A DNA stretch of 64,000 bases from CAZIVO01 sp964542765 (lineage in GTDB: Bacteria > Planctomycetota > UBA1135 > UBA2386): contig CAZIVO010000006.1 in the NCBI GenBank assembly GCA_964542765.1, forward strand, positions 1-64,000. The letters run 5' to 3'. This document shows positions 1 through 8,928 of the stretch, piece by piece; position 1 is the first letter of the stretch; each line of letters starts with the position of its first letter. Below the pieces are notes generated by a model, which ran no database searches, was not told the DNA's origin, and was given only the letters and a program-made list of their open reading frames with translations. A program made the translations under genes and the position numbers.

Positions 1-2
1 CC

Positions 3-479
3 ATGGCAAGCATCGTCGAACATGTCGATGTTCTGGTCGGCAACGAGGAAGATCTGCAACTCGGACTCGGCCTCGAGGGTCCTCAGGTGGAATCTACCGG
101 CAAGCTCGATCCGAGCAAGTTTCTGGCCATGATGGATCAGGTCACGGCGCGGTTTCCCCGTGTCAAGATCGTGGCGACGACGCTCCGCGAGGTTCACACG
201 ACCAATCGCCACGATTGGAGCGCTGTTTGCTGGGCGTCCGGCGAGACCTTCTGCGCACCGACGTGCCAGTTGGACGTGTTCGATCGTATCGGTGGTGGCG
301 ATGGCTTCGCCTCGGGCTTCTTTCATGGTTTGATGGTCGGCGAGTCCGTTGAAGAAGCGCTGCGGCTTGGCTGGGCACATGGTGCGTTGCTCACCACTTT
401 TCCCGGGGATACCACCATGGCGAGTCTCGAGCAGGTTCGGAACTTCGCGCAGGGCGGATCTGCCCGCATCCAGCGTTAG
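3..479 (+). CDS. PfkB-family sugar kinase (KDG kinase-like), 5' partial
   Basis: This is the C-terminal ~158 residues of a ribokinase/PfkB-fold carbohydrate kinase; the frame is open to the window edge, so the true start lies upstream. The family phosphorylates a sugar or sugar acid using ATP in the cytoplasm. The diagnostic second PfkB signature is visible as DRIGGGDGFASGF, in which the Asp of GGGD is the expected catalytic base and the glycines form the anion hole. The segment VDVLVGNEED is the usual N-E-E nucleotide-proximal motif. The pattern resembles 2-keto-3-deoxygluconate kinases, but the substrate cannot be fixed without the N-terminal half. Its stop overlaps the stop of the convergent methyltransferase gene by 4 bp. 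Confidence 0.85.
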   Translation: MASIVEHVDVLVGNEEDLQLGLGLEGPQVESTGKLDPSKFLAMMDQVTARFPRVKIVATTLREVHTTNRHDWSAVCWASGETFCAPTCQLDVFDRIGGGDGFASGFFHGLMVGESVEEALRLGWAHGALLTTFPGDTTMASLEQVRNFAQGGSARIQR

Positions 480-1261
480 TCGGGGTTTCCTGCCGTGGCG
501 TGGGTCAAGGCTGCATAGATACAAAAGGGGTCGGGCCGAAAGAGGGTGGCCTCGGCTGCAGGCAATTCTCTGGACAGGAAACTGCGAAGTTCCTCGTGGG
601 CAAAGGTATGGCCCATGTAGGGGTGATCATCGATCAGATCAGCCTGTTCTTTCGTGACTTCCTCTTGTACCTGGGCAGCAGTCTCTTGCATCTGCGCGGT
701 AGCTTCGGCAGATCCAGGATCGATGCCGTGGGGATCGTTCGAATCACCGCGGAACTGGGCGCGGAGGACACCCCCGGGACCTAGCAGTTCCCATGCGTCG
801 CGCAGGATCGATGCGATCACTTCTTGTGGACAATGGATGAAGACCGCGATCGCCAGCACGAGACCATACTCACGATCTCGCGCTGCAGCGGGAATCGAGA
901 GACCATCGCCTTCGAAGAAGCGAGCAGCGTCGAGGTCGGCGCAGCGTCGCCGGGCTTCCTCGATCATGCCAGGCGCGATATCGATCCCCGTGTAGCTGCC
1001 GACCACGTCGAGCAATACGGGCGCCAGTCGACCGACGCCACAGCCGATTTCGAGGGTGTTCACATTGCGGAGCCCATCTCGATCGATGCCGAGAAGGAAA
1101 CTGTTGACGGCGGACACTGCCTCTTCTTGCCATCGCTGTGGGTTGTCCCATCCCGGGTGTGAGGCGATGAAGAAGTCGCGTGAAGGCGATTGCGAACGTT
1201 TCTGCCAGTCGGACTTGAGGGTCCTTGCCCAGTCGGCGGCGTCGCTTGCCTCGCTGTTCAT
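476..1261 (-). CDS. Class I SAM-dependent methyltransferase
   Basis: This is a 261-residue cytoplasmic protein with a single Rossmann-type methyltransferase domain. Motif I is LEIGCGVGRLAPVL around residue 68, followed by the acidic end of beta-2 in YTGIDIAPGMIEEAR, where the Asp should bind the SAM ribose. Motif IV is weaker (LVLAIAVFIHC), followed by the post-motif helix containing LLGPGGVLRAQF. This arrangement fits the Methyltransf_11/25 type that modifies small molecules, but the substrate is unknown. The gene is convergent with the kinase gene and stands alone. The ATG start gives a normal N-terminal extension before the domain. Confidence 0.8.
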   Translation of the reverse strand: MNSEASDAADWARTLKSDWQKRSQSPSRDFFIASHPGWDNPQRWQEEAVSAVNSFLLGIDRDGLRNVNTLEIGCGVGRLAPVLLDVVGSYTGIDIAPGMIEEARRRCADLDAARFFEGDGLSIPAAARDREYGLVLAIAVFIHCPQEVIASILRDAWELLGPGGVLRAQFRGDSNDPHGIDPGSAEATAQMQETAAQVQEEVTKEQADLIDDHPYMGHTFAHEELRSFLSRELPAAEATLFRPDPFCIYAALTHATAGNPD

Positions 1262-1293
1262 ATCAGGGATGGTACCAGATCAGAGCAGTCCTA

Positions 1294-2502
1294 TCATCTT
1301 CCGCTGAGGAAGAGGAATTGCCCTTTCTTGCCCGCGACCGCTATGTCGACGCGCCCATCGCCATCGAGATCGCCGGTCGCGATCTGGCGTCCGGCACCCG
1401 AAATGATGTCGAGCGGAGAGGGAATGAAGCGTATGCCGGCGGTGTTGTCGAAGCGAAAGCAATAGAGGACGGGAGCATCGAGAGCGCCGGGATCGGTGCC
1501 GTTGTGTGCGAAGAAAGTCTTGCCGGTGACGATGTCCAGTCGGCCGTCGCCATCGATATCGGCCAGGGTCAGGCCGTGGGGTTGGGAGAATTGATGGGGA
1601 TCAGCGGGATCCTTGGTCGTTTTCTGGATGACATGTTCGCGAAACACGATGGTGTTGCCTGTCTTGGTCTGTTCGAACCAACTCAAGCCGTAGCCGTGGG
1701 CATTCATGCTGGTGATGATGTCCTTGTCACCGTCACCGTCGACATCATGGGCGAAGATTCGCGCGCCACCCCACTGGTGACCGAAGCGACCGGGGTGGGC
1801 CGGCCAGGGTGGATCGCCTACCAAGCTCTTGGGCTGTTCGAACCACCCGACCAGGGTGAGAATGTCGACGCGTCCATCGCCATTGATATCGCCGACGCCG
1901 ATTCCGTGGGTGTAGACCGGGAAGCCGCGCAGAGGTGAGACACGATGCGGCGCCCAGGTCTTGCGCGGATCCTTCGGGTCAGCTTTCAGATAGATCAGGT
2001 AGTTGCTGGTCTCGCAGATGATCTCCGGCATGCCGTCTCGGTCGAGATCGGTGAGGATGGGTGATTCCGTACCGCAGGTTGCCCAGATGGTCCAGCGCTT
2101 CCACAGGGGACCGGTCTTTCGCGGGTTCTCGAACCAGTAGGCCGGTTGTCCTGGCTGGCCCATCGTCATGACATCGATCCAGCCATCGCCATTGAAGTCA
2201 TGCGGGAAGGAAAAGAAGCGATCAGCGTAGCCACCGATCGGGAAGGCGCGCGCCGCGTAGATGGGGTGACTTTTGTCGAACTTGGGACCGGGATACCAGA
2301 ACGGGCCCGAGACCACATCGGGTTTGCCGTCGCGGTTGATGTCGGCAATGGCCGCACCTTCGGTGTAGTACTTCCGGCTCAACTCGACCCGGGTGTAGGG
2401 CAGCGCCAGAATCTCTGTCGCCTGAGCCATCTGCACCTGGATCTGTGTTTGCCCTGAGGAGCACAGTAATCCCAGCAAGATGATGTGGCGCACGTTGATC
2501 AC
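1294..2502 (-). CDS. Secreted FG-GAP/VCBS repeat beta-propeller protein
   Basis: This is a 402-residue exported protein with an N-terminal signal peptide (MINVRHIILLGLLC...). Seven repeats each carry a calcium-binding DxDxDG loop: DINRDGKPD, DFNGDGWID, DLDRDGMPE, DINGDGRVD, DVDGDGDKD, DIDGDGRLD and DLDGDGRVD. Seven copies fit a seven-bladed integrin-alpha-like propeller. Such proteins are abundant in Planctomycetes and are usually extracellular, but their partners are rarely known. The gene is divergent from the sulfatase at 2650, so the roughly 150 bp between them should hold both promoters. Calcium binding is inferred from the loops; no enzymatic motif is seen. Confidence 0.85.
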   Translation of the reverse strand: MINVRHIILLGLLCSSGQTQIQVQMAQATEILALPYTRVELSRKYYTEGAAIADINRDGKPDVVSGPFWYPGPKFDKSHPIYAARAFPIGGYADRFFSFPHDFNGDGWIDVMTMGQPGQPAYWFENPRKTGPLWKRWTIWATCGTESPILTDLDRDGMPEIICETSNYLIYLKADPKDPRKTWAPHRVSPLRGFPVYTHGIGVGDINGDGRVDILTLVGWFEQPKSLVGDPPWPAHPGRFGHQWGGARIFAHDVDGDGDKDIITSMNAHGYGLSWFEQTKTGNTIVFREHVIQKTTKDPADPHQFSQPHGLTLADIDGDGRLDIVTGKTFFAHNGTDPGALDAPVLYCFRFDNTAGIRFIPSPLDIISGAGRQIATGDLDGDGRVDIAVAGKKGQFLFLSGR

Positions 2503-2649
2503 GATGCGTCCAGTGTAACCGGGCTTGTGTGGGAGGTGAGGGAGTTGATTGTTCGGAGAGGTTGATCGATGGTCATCGAATCGAGATTTCGCTGCCGGGA
2601 AATACTACGAACCTCTCCATGTCGGCCATGGCAACCTAGAATCAGGGGC

Positions 2650-4617
2650 ATGATCAGGACCCCTCGAGTTCCGAAACGCTTTGGTTTGCTGGCGTTGCTT
2701 TTACTCGCGAATCCCGGAGTCGTTTCCTTCCTGGAGGCGCAACGGCCGAACTTCGTTGTCATCTTCACCGATGACCAGGGCTACAACGATCTCGGTTGCC
2801 AGGGGTCGCCACTCTTGCGCACGCCGCGAATCGATCGCATGGCCGAGGAAGGTACCCGTTTCACATCCTTCTATGCCCAGGTTGTTTGCGGGCCGTCACG
2901 GGCAGCCTTGATGACGGGATGCTATCCGATCCGGGCAGCGGAGCCGGACAACCGCAAGAACCCGCATACCATCTTGCATCCGCGCGAGATCACCATCGCG
3001 GAGATGCTCAAGCAGGCCGGCTATGCCACTGGCATCTTCGGGAAGTGGCACCTCGCCGGAAACGGTGGCCGCAAGCATGGTCCCGGCACGGGCCCCTGGC
3101 CAAAGGAACTGATGCCCAACAGCCAGGGCTTCGATCGCTTCTTCGGAACGCCGGCCCACAATGGCTTCACACGAACACTGGACCTGAAGAGGTTCATCAC
3201 CGAACTGCTCGGTGATGAGGAACTGGTGGAGCGGCCGACCGATATGGACCGGCTCACCGAGAGGACCACTGACGAGGCCATCTCCTGGATCAAGCAGAAC
3301 AGCGAGCGGCCTTTCTTCGCTTACATCCCGTTCAACATGGTGCATGTTGTCCTCGGCGCCTCTTCGCGCTTCAAGGGGCGGTCCGAGCGCGGGATCTATG
3401 GCGATGCGATCGAGGAACTCGATCACAGTGTAGGCAGGATCCTCGATGCGATCGAAGAGCTCGGTCTCGATGAAAGGACCCTTGTCCTCTTCACCAGCGA
3501 TAACGGCCCATGGATCGAGGAGAATATCGGCGATCATGGCGGCAGTGCGGCGCCTCTACGTGGCTTCAAGATGAACACATGGGAGGGTGGTTGCCGCGTG
3601 CCGGCGATTGTGCGCTGGCCCGGCGTGATCCCGAAAGATCGAGTCAGCGACGAGATCGTCACCACGCTCGATCTGTTTCCGACCTTTGCACGGCTGGCGG
3701 GAGCATCCCTTCCTGAAGACCGAATCATCGACGGTCATGACATGACCTCGTTCTGGCAGGGCAAGGCCGACAAAAGCCCTCGCGACAGTTTCTTCTATTA
3801 CGCCTTCACCCACCTGCAAGCGGTTCGCAAGGGGGATTGGAAACTGGTGTTGCCGCGCCCGGCTCGCCCGCCCTGGACCTCCTGGTACGGTCGCATGATC
3901 GACGAGGTGAAAGCACCTGAGCTCTATGATCTGCGTGAGGACATTGGCGAGCAGCGTGATGTTGCCGCCGCACATCCCGAAGTCGTGGCCCGCTTGACCG
4001 CCCTTGTCGAGCAGGTGCGCGGAGATCTCGGTGACCATGATCGGATCGGTAAGGGCGCACGCTTCTTCGACGATGGCCCGCGACGTCCGAAGATGACGAA
4101 GAGGCCGTCGTCAAGTTCGGGGCACGACGGCTTCGAGCCGCTCGGTTCGCTGCACTTCGACTTCGAGGCTGGAAACTTGCAGGGCTGGCGTGTGGAGCAA
4201 GGCGCCTTCGCACAGCCTGTGAGTTCGGCAGTGTCCTTGCCGCGCTGGAAGGAAAAGCCGTTCTGCCGCCACGGCGGTTTTCACCTCTCTACCGCTGCCA
4301 TGGCTGCCGACAAGGGAGCATCGGACAAGCAGGCCGGGGTGATGGTCTCGCCGCTCTTCGAACTCCTGGGCGATCGCGCATCCTTTTTGGTCGGTGGCGG
4401 TCAGGCTCCGCTGACCTACGTGGCTCTGTGCGACGAAAAGGGAGAAGAACTCATCCGTGCCGGCGGCGCCAAGGGACCGCAGATGGTTCGCCGTCACTGG
4501 AACGTGAGCGCATGGCGGGGACGGAAGCTTTTCTTGCGCGTCGTCGATCGCAGCAAGGCAGGATGGGGGCACATCACCTTCGATGACTTCTCCTGTGAGG
4601 GCCGGCTGGTCCGTTAG
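2650..4617 (+). CDS. Secreted sulfatase with C-terminal jelly-roll-like domain
   Basis: This is an arylsulfatase-type enzyme of about 655 residues. I chose the ATG at 2650 over an upstream ATG at 2569 because it places a clean signal peptide (MIRTPRVPKRFGLLALLLLA...) directly before the domain start PNFVVIFTDDQG. The formylglycine site is VCGPSR, with the modified Cys at about residue 80, and GKWHL and FTSDNGPW are further sulfatase motifs. After the sulfatase domain (to about residue 490) there is a Ser/Lys-rich linker, then roughly 140 residues starting LHFDFEAGNLQGW and containing FLVGGGQ and GWGHITFDDF. That pattern matches the beta-sandwich module found on some planctomycete PSD1 and GH32 proteins, so it may bind carbohydrate. 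The substrate is unknown. A YCF48-type lipoprotein gene follows 8 bp downstream. Confidence 0.9.
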   Translation: MIRTPRVPKRFGLLALLLLANPGVVSFLEAQRPNFVVIFTDDQGYNDLGCQGSPLLRTPRIDRMAEEGTRFTSFYAQVVCGPSRAALMTGCYPIRAAEPDNRKNPHTILHPREITIAEMLKQAGYATGIFGKWHLAGNGGRKHGPGTGPWPKELMPNSQGFDRFFGTPAHNGFTRTLDLKRFITELLGDEELVERPTDMDRLTERTTDEAISWIKQNSERPFFAYIPFNMVHVVLGASSRFKGRSERGIYGDAIEELDHSVGRILDAIEELGLDERTLVLFTSDNGPWIEENIGDHGGSAAPLRGFKMNTWEGGCRVPAIVRWPGVIPKDRVSDEIVTTLDLFPTFARLAGASLPEDRIIDGHDMTSFWQGKADKSPRDSFFYYAFTHLQAVRKGDWKLVLPRPARPPWTSWYGRMIDEVKAPELYDLREDIGEQRDVAAAHPEVVARLTALVEQVRGDLGDHDRIGKGARFFDDGPRRPKMTKRPSSSSGHDGFEPLGSLHFDFEAGNLQGWRVEQGAFAQPVSSAVSLPRWKEKPFCRHGGFHLSTAAMAADKGASDKQAGVMVSPLFELLGDRASFLVGGGQAPLTYVALCDEKGEELIRAGGAKGPQMVRRHWNVSAWRGRKLFLRVVDRSKAGWGHITFDDFSCEGRLVR

Positions 4618-4625
4618 CCGGGTGC

Positions 4626-5681
4626 ATGATGAGAAACTCGATGAGCATTTCATCTCTCCTGCTGCTGACAGCCTGTGTCAGTTCGCTCGAACATTCGAGG
4701 GCCACGGATGAAATGGGAGTGCTTGCTCTGGTCCCTCAGGGAAGTGGTACCGATGCCAGCTTGCGCGGTGTTTGCGCGGTCAGCAGCGAACTGGCTTGGG
4801 CCAGTGGCGCGGCGGGGACCTTCGTGATGACCCGCGATGGTGGCAAGACCTGGCGTGGCGGCCAGGTGCCGGGTGCCGAGGAGTTGGACTTTCGGGATGT
4901 TCACGCTTTCGGAGCGGATCGCGCGCTCTTGCTGAGTGCGGGGGTGCCGGCGCGGATCTACGCGACCGAGGATGGTGGTGTGAACTGGCGGTTGGTCTAT
5001 CGCAACGGCGATCCGGGTGTGTTCTTCGATTCCTTTGCCTTCGAGGGTGAATTTGGCGTCGGCTTCAGCGATCCCATCGAGGGAGCCTTCTTGATCATCG
5101 TCACCGAGGATGCTGGCCGGAGCTGGCGCGAGGTTCCGCGCGAGCGTTTGCCGCGACCGCTGGAGGGTGAGGCTGGTTTTGCGGCCAGCGGCACCTGCGT
5201 TTGCGTGCGGGAAGGGCAGATCTGGATCGGCACCGGGGGCACCGTGGCACGCGTGTTGCATTCGGGCGACCGCGGTCGCAGCTGGTCGGTGGTGCCGACG
5301 CCGCTTCTACAGGGTGCGGCTTCCGCGGGAATCTTCTCGGTGGCCTTTCGCGACGCGCGCCATGGCGTGCTTGTCGGTGGCGATTACCTCAAGCCCGATC
5401 TGGGGCGAGACAATGCTTGTGTGACGCAAGATGGCGGGATGAGCTGGCGAGTTTCGACGCGACCGCCGCGCGGCTACCGATCAGCGGTAGCCTGGATCCC
5501 GAAGATGGCATCATCTCTGGTCGCGGTCGGGACATCAGGATCGGATCTGTCTGTCGATGGTGGCCGCAGCTGGAGAGCCCTGGGCGAGGTTGGTTATCAC
5601 GCGCTTGCCTTCGCGGCCGACGGCAGTGGCTGGGCGGTCGGCGCAGGCGGACGGATCGCTCGCTTCACGTTTCGGCAGTGA
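4626..5681 (+). CDS. YCF48/BNR-repeat lipoprotein
   Basis: This 351-residue protein begins with a short signal sequence ending in the lipobox LLTAC, so it is probably lipid-anchored. The mature part has six BNR/Asp-box-like repeats such as TRDGGKTW, TEDGGVNW, TEDAGRSW, SGDRGRSW, TQDGGMSW and SVDGGRSW. This spacing is typical of the YCF48-like (photosystem II assembly factor-like) beta-propeller fold. In non-photosynthetic bacteria these proteins are exported and mostly uncharacterised. It starts 8 bp after the sulfatase stop, so the two are probably co-transcribed. Two in-frame ATGs (4626 and 4629) are equally plausible starts. Confidence 0.8.
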   Translation: MMRNSMSISSLLLLTACVSSLEHSRATDEMGVLALVPQGSGTDASLRGVCAVSSELAWASGAAGTFVMTRDGGKTWRGGQVPGAEELDFRDVHAFGADRALLLSAGVPARIYATEDGGVNWRLVYRNGDPGVFFDSFAFEGEFGVGFSDPIEGAFLIIVTEDAGRSWREVPRERLPRPLEGEAGFAASGTCVCVREGQIWIGTGGTVARVLHSGDRGRSWSVVPTPLLQGAASAGIFSVAFRDARHGVLVGGDYLKPDLGRDNACVTQDGGMSWRVSTRPPRGYRSAVAWIPKMASSLVAVGTSGSDLSVDGGRSWRALGEVGYHALAFAADGSGWAVGAGGRIARFTFRQ

Positions 5682-5721
5682 CGCGCAGGCCGACTCGTGA
5701 CCGGTCCGCGTAGGCTTGATG

Positions 5722-7314
5722 CTAGAGGGTGGTGGTTACCATGCCGGGGGATGCTGAGGCACCCTGGGCAGCCGCCTTGTCGAGGAACCATGCCTGGAAC
5801 CAGATCTTGGCCCCAGCTTTGACGCCTGCCATGGCAGAGAGGTTGAAGTTCAACTTGCCACCATTACCGGTGATCGATGCGGCGATGTTAGGTGAGGGGA
5901 TCAGCATGCCGCCGAGCAGGGGGAGGTTCTGTCGCATTGCCCCGATGACCAGGGCGCCGGGCGCGGCGTTGCGCGTCTTTGCGATGCTGACACGAATGGG
6001 GACGGTCTTGTTGATCGTGCCTTGGCCGGTGATCGTGGGCATGCCGTTTTGACCGGCGATACCGCCCTTGATCTGGACCCATCGATAGGTCTTGGTCGGC
6101 TTGAACTGAGCGACGGTGGCGCGGGTATTGTTGATCGTGCGCACATTGTCGTCCGTGGCCGTGCCCATCGTGTAGTTGCTGTATTTGACATTAGGGCCTG
6201 ACCACAGGGGTGTCCGTGTCCCAGGTGCGTAGGACATGATGGTGCGGTAACGATTGTCGGGAGTGCGGTAGCCGTAGGCATAGGGGTAGATCGCATTGCC
6301 GGCGTTGTTCTTGTCGTGGTGGCAGCCGATATTGTGGCCTATCTCGTGGGTAAGGGTATTTCCGCCCAAGCAACTGCGCACGGTGACGCCGAAGGCCGAG
6401 GAGCGGAATCCTGTCGAGAGGCGGGTCATCAGATAGGCGACGCCGCAGTAGCTCAGGCTGGGTGGCTGGGTGATCAGGGCCATCAGGTCGCCGCCATAGG
6501 TGTTGCGGGCCGCGTGGACCTCGTCCATGTAGCCGTCATTGGTATTGCGGAATCGCGACAGGTCACCGGTGCTTCCATTTTCGGTGTAGTTGGTCTCGGC
6601 CAGATAGACGAGGCGAAAGCGGGCCTGAACACCGCTGGTGCTGCAACTCTTGGCCGCGTTGGCGATCCGCAGGGCGAGTTGTGATTCGATGGCTGCCTTG
6701 CCGCCGCCGGTGGACTTTGCCCGTGGCGTGTAGAAGACGCAGACATCGAGGATGGAGACCGCACTGGCGGCAGGACCCTGATTCGGCGGGTTCGGCGTCT
6801 CGCTTTCGGGCCCGGCATCGACGGCGTGACGGTGGTCGGTTGCGCAAGGCTTGTAGCGGGTTTGATCGAGGGTTTGGAGGACATGGGTTTTGCCGGTGCC
6901 GCTGTAGCCGAGTGCGTAGGTCTTGTCCTCGATCTGCAGGCTTCCAGCTGTCACACCCGCAGGATCGATGGCGAGCATCACCTGGCTTTCGATTCCCGCG
7001 ATCCGTCCTTCGAAAATTTCGTGCTTCAGGCTCGGCTGGCTCCGTTCAAATTCGACGAGCCAGAATTTTCCGGGCAGCGACAGCCCCATCGTGAGTTTTT
7101 CGATCTTGCTCGAGCGCAGAGACATGAGCTCTCGAATGTGCACTTCGACGAAGGAACTCCGGGTGATGGCGGCGTTGCGTGCGCGTTCGGCTTGTGCCCA
7201 TGCATGCGCGGCAGGATCGACCTTGTCGATCGGCGTCAGCAGAGAGGGGGCCTGGCTGAAGGCCGGTAGCGCGAAGACGAGGGCGGAGAAGATCGTGAAG
7301 GATAGTTTCAGCAT
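5722..7314 (-). CDS. Secreted zinc metalloendopeptidase (M72/M12B-like)
   Basis: The chosen start, ATG at 7314, gives a signal peptide (MLKLSFTIFSALVFALPAFS); an in-frame start at 7452 would add 46 basic residues and is less likely. The protein is about 530 residues. After a propeptide-like region, the catalytic domain begins near residue 185 (SILDVCVFYTPRAK) and carries the extended zinc signature HEIGHNIGCHHD at residues 323-334. H323, H327 and H333 are the expected ligands and E324 the general base. Spacing and flanks resemble peptidyl-Asp metalloendopeptidases (M72) and reprolysins. The last ~110 residues form a separate module with GALVIGA, LLGGMLIPSP and FQAWFLD. A similar module ends the protein encoded at 62459-64000. 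Confidence 0.87.
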   Translation of the reverse strand: MLKLSFTIFSALVFALPAFSQAPSLLTPIDKVDPAAHAWAQAERARNAAITRSSFVEVHIRELMSLRSSKIEKLTMGLSLPGKFWLVEFERSQPSLKHEIFEGRIAGIESQVMLAIDPAGVTAGSLQIEDKTYALGYSGTGKTHVLQTLDQTRYKPCATDHRHAVDAGPESETPNPPNQGPAASAVSILDVCVFYTPRAKSTGGGKAAIESQLALRIANAAKSCSTSGVQARFRLVYLAETNYTENGSTGDLSRFRNTNDGYMDEVHAARNTYGGDLMALITQPPSLSYCGVAYLMTRLSTGFRSSAFGVTVRSCLGGNTLTHEIGHNIGCHHDKNNAGNAIYPYAYGYRTPDNRYRTIMSYAPGTRTPLWSGPNVKYSNYTMGTATDDNVRTINNTRATVAQFKPTKTYRWVQIKGGIAGQNGMPTITGQGTINKTVPIRVSIAKTRNAAPGALVIGAMRQNLPLLGGMLIPSPNIAASITGNGGKLNFNLSAMAGVKAGAKIWFQAWFLDKAAAQGASASPGMVTTTL

Positions 7315-7516
7315 CTTGTTGATCTGGCGGGAGAGAAAACAGGGTTGATGGAGAGTGTAGTGGGTGATGGCGGTTGGTCGAGTACTCCAGCGGTGAGGTT
7401 TTCCCGTCAGGAGGGATGTGCTTTCCGGAGTTTGGAAGCCGGCGGGATTCAAGCGGCCGTGCTATCGCTGCTTGGGCTGTCAGGGCCGCCGCCATGGCGA
7501 TCGGTATTGTGACACG

Positions 7517-8776
7517 CTAGCTGTGTCCGGCGACGGTCCTGAGGTCGTTGCCGGCCGGCCGCTGGAAGACGCGCAATCCGAACTCGGGGAGGATGGCGAG
7601 GAAGTGGTCGAAGATGTCCGCCTGGATATTCTCGTAATCGACCCACGCAGTGGTGGTGGTGAAGATGTAGATCTCGATGGGCAGGCCGTACTCGGTGGGC
7701 TGGAGTTGTCGCACCAAGAAGGTCATGTCCTTGTGGATCAACGGGTTCGAGCGCAGGTATCTGATCACGTAGGCTCGAAAGGTCCCGATATTCGTCAAGC
7801 GGCGGGAATTGGCGGTGACGTCCGGATTGCTGTCAGGATCTGGGGGGCGCTGGGCAAGCTCGCTCTGCTTTTTGGAGATGTAGTCCTTGAGGAGATCGAA
7901 CTTCGAGAAGCGTTCGATGTCCTCGGCGGCGAGGAAGCCGACGGTCGACATGTCGATGTGGAGGTTCCGCTTGATGCGGCGGCCGCCGCTCGCCTGCATG
8001 CCGCGCCAGTTCTTGAAACTGTCGCTGATCAGCTTGTGAGTGGGCACCGTCGAGATGGTCTTGTCCCAGTTCTGGATCTTGACCGTGTGCAGGGCGATGT
8101 CGATGACGTCGCCGTCAGCCTTGGCGCTGGGCATCTCGATCCAGTCGCCGATGCGCACCATGTCGTTGGAGGTGAGCTGGATCGAGGCCACCAGCGAGAG
8201 GATGGTGTCCTTGAAGATCAACAGGAGGATCGCTGTGAAGGCGCCGATGCCGGCGATGAAGCTGCTCGGATCCTGGCCTGCCAGCAGCGCGATGGTGGAA
8301 ACGCCGCCGAGCACGTAGACGAAGATCTTGGCGATCTGGACGTAGCCCTTGATCGGTCGGCTATCGGCATCGGTGCGCTGGCTGTAGAGGTCGCTGGCCG
8401 CAGAAAGGAAGGCGCCGACGGCCATCATCGCCGAGAAGGCCATGAAGGAGGAGGCCACGTTCAGGACGGTGGCGAGGACGGTTTCGTTCAGGTGCGGGGT
8501 GGCGCCCACGGCCAGCTGGATCACGTAGGCCGGCACCATCATGCTGAGCCAGCGGAAGAAGCTGGCGTCCACGAAGGCGTCATCCCAGGTGGTGCGTGTT
8601 TTCTTGACCAGTCGTCGGAGGGCCGGCAAGAGCAGGATCCGGGTGACGCCCAAGATGATCACACCGAGGACGAGCAGGGCACCGACTTCGATGACATTGG
8701 CCCAGACGGGATTGTCGTCGAGCCACTTGAATTGCTCGAAGAAGCCTGTTGCGGAGTCTTGCGGCATCGCCTTCAT
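7517..8776 (-). CDS. YbdG-type MscS-family mechanosensitive channel
   Basis: This inner-membrane channel of about 419 residues releases solutes during osmotic downshock. Four to five hydrophobic segments lie in the first ~200 residues, followed by the pore-lining helix and beta domain of the MscS family (DTILSLVASIQLTSNDMVRIGDWIEM read in two parts). The downstream VKIQNWDKTISTVPTHKLIS closely follows the E. coli YbdG (MscM) pattern, and the length is close to that of YbdG. I chose the ATG at 8776; an ATG at 8767 is equally possible. The upstream alternative at 8812 adds a polar stretch with no domain support. The gene is divergent from the SLOG-fold gene. Confidence 0.88.
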   Translation of the reverse strand: MKAMPQDSATGFFEQFKWLDDNPVWANVIEVGALLVLGVIILGVTRILLLPALRRLVKKTRTTWDDAFVDASFFRWLSMMVPAYVIQLAVGATPHLNETVLATVLNVASSFMAFSAMMAVGAFLSAASDLYSQRTDADSRPIKGYVQIAKIFVYVLGGVSTIALLAGQDPSSFIAGIGAFTAILLLIFKDTILSLVASIQLTSNDMVRIGDWIEMPSAKADGDVIDIALHTVKIQNWDKTISTVPTHKLISDSFKNWRGMQASGGRRIKRNLHIDMSTVGFLAAEDIERFSKFDLLKDYISKKQSELAQRPPDPDSNPDVTANSRRLTNIGTFRAYVIRYLRSNPLIHKDMTFLVRQLQPTEYGLPIEIYIFTTTTAWVDYENIQADIFDHFLAILPEFGLRVFQRPAGNDLRTVAGHS

Positions 8777-8928
8777 GCCGGGCAGATTAGGAACCTGTGT
8801 TCGACGGCACAAGGCAAGCCCGAACTTCGCACGGCTTTCGTCTCGGCAAAAACCTGTCTTGTCGACGGGAGCTTGCGGGTAGAGGGGCTCTTGCGCCGCT
8901 ACGCTGCACGCATGTCGGACAGTGGTGG

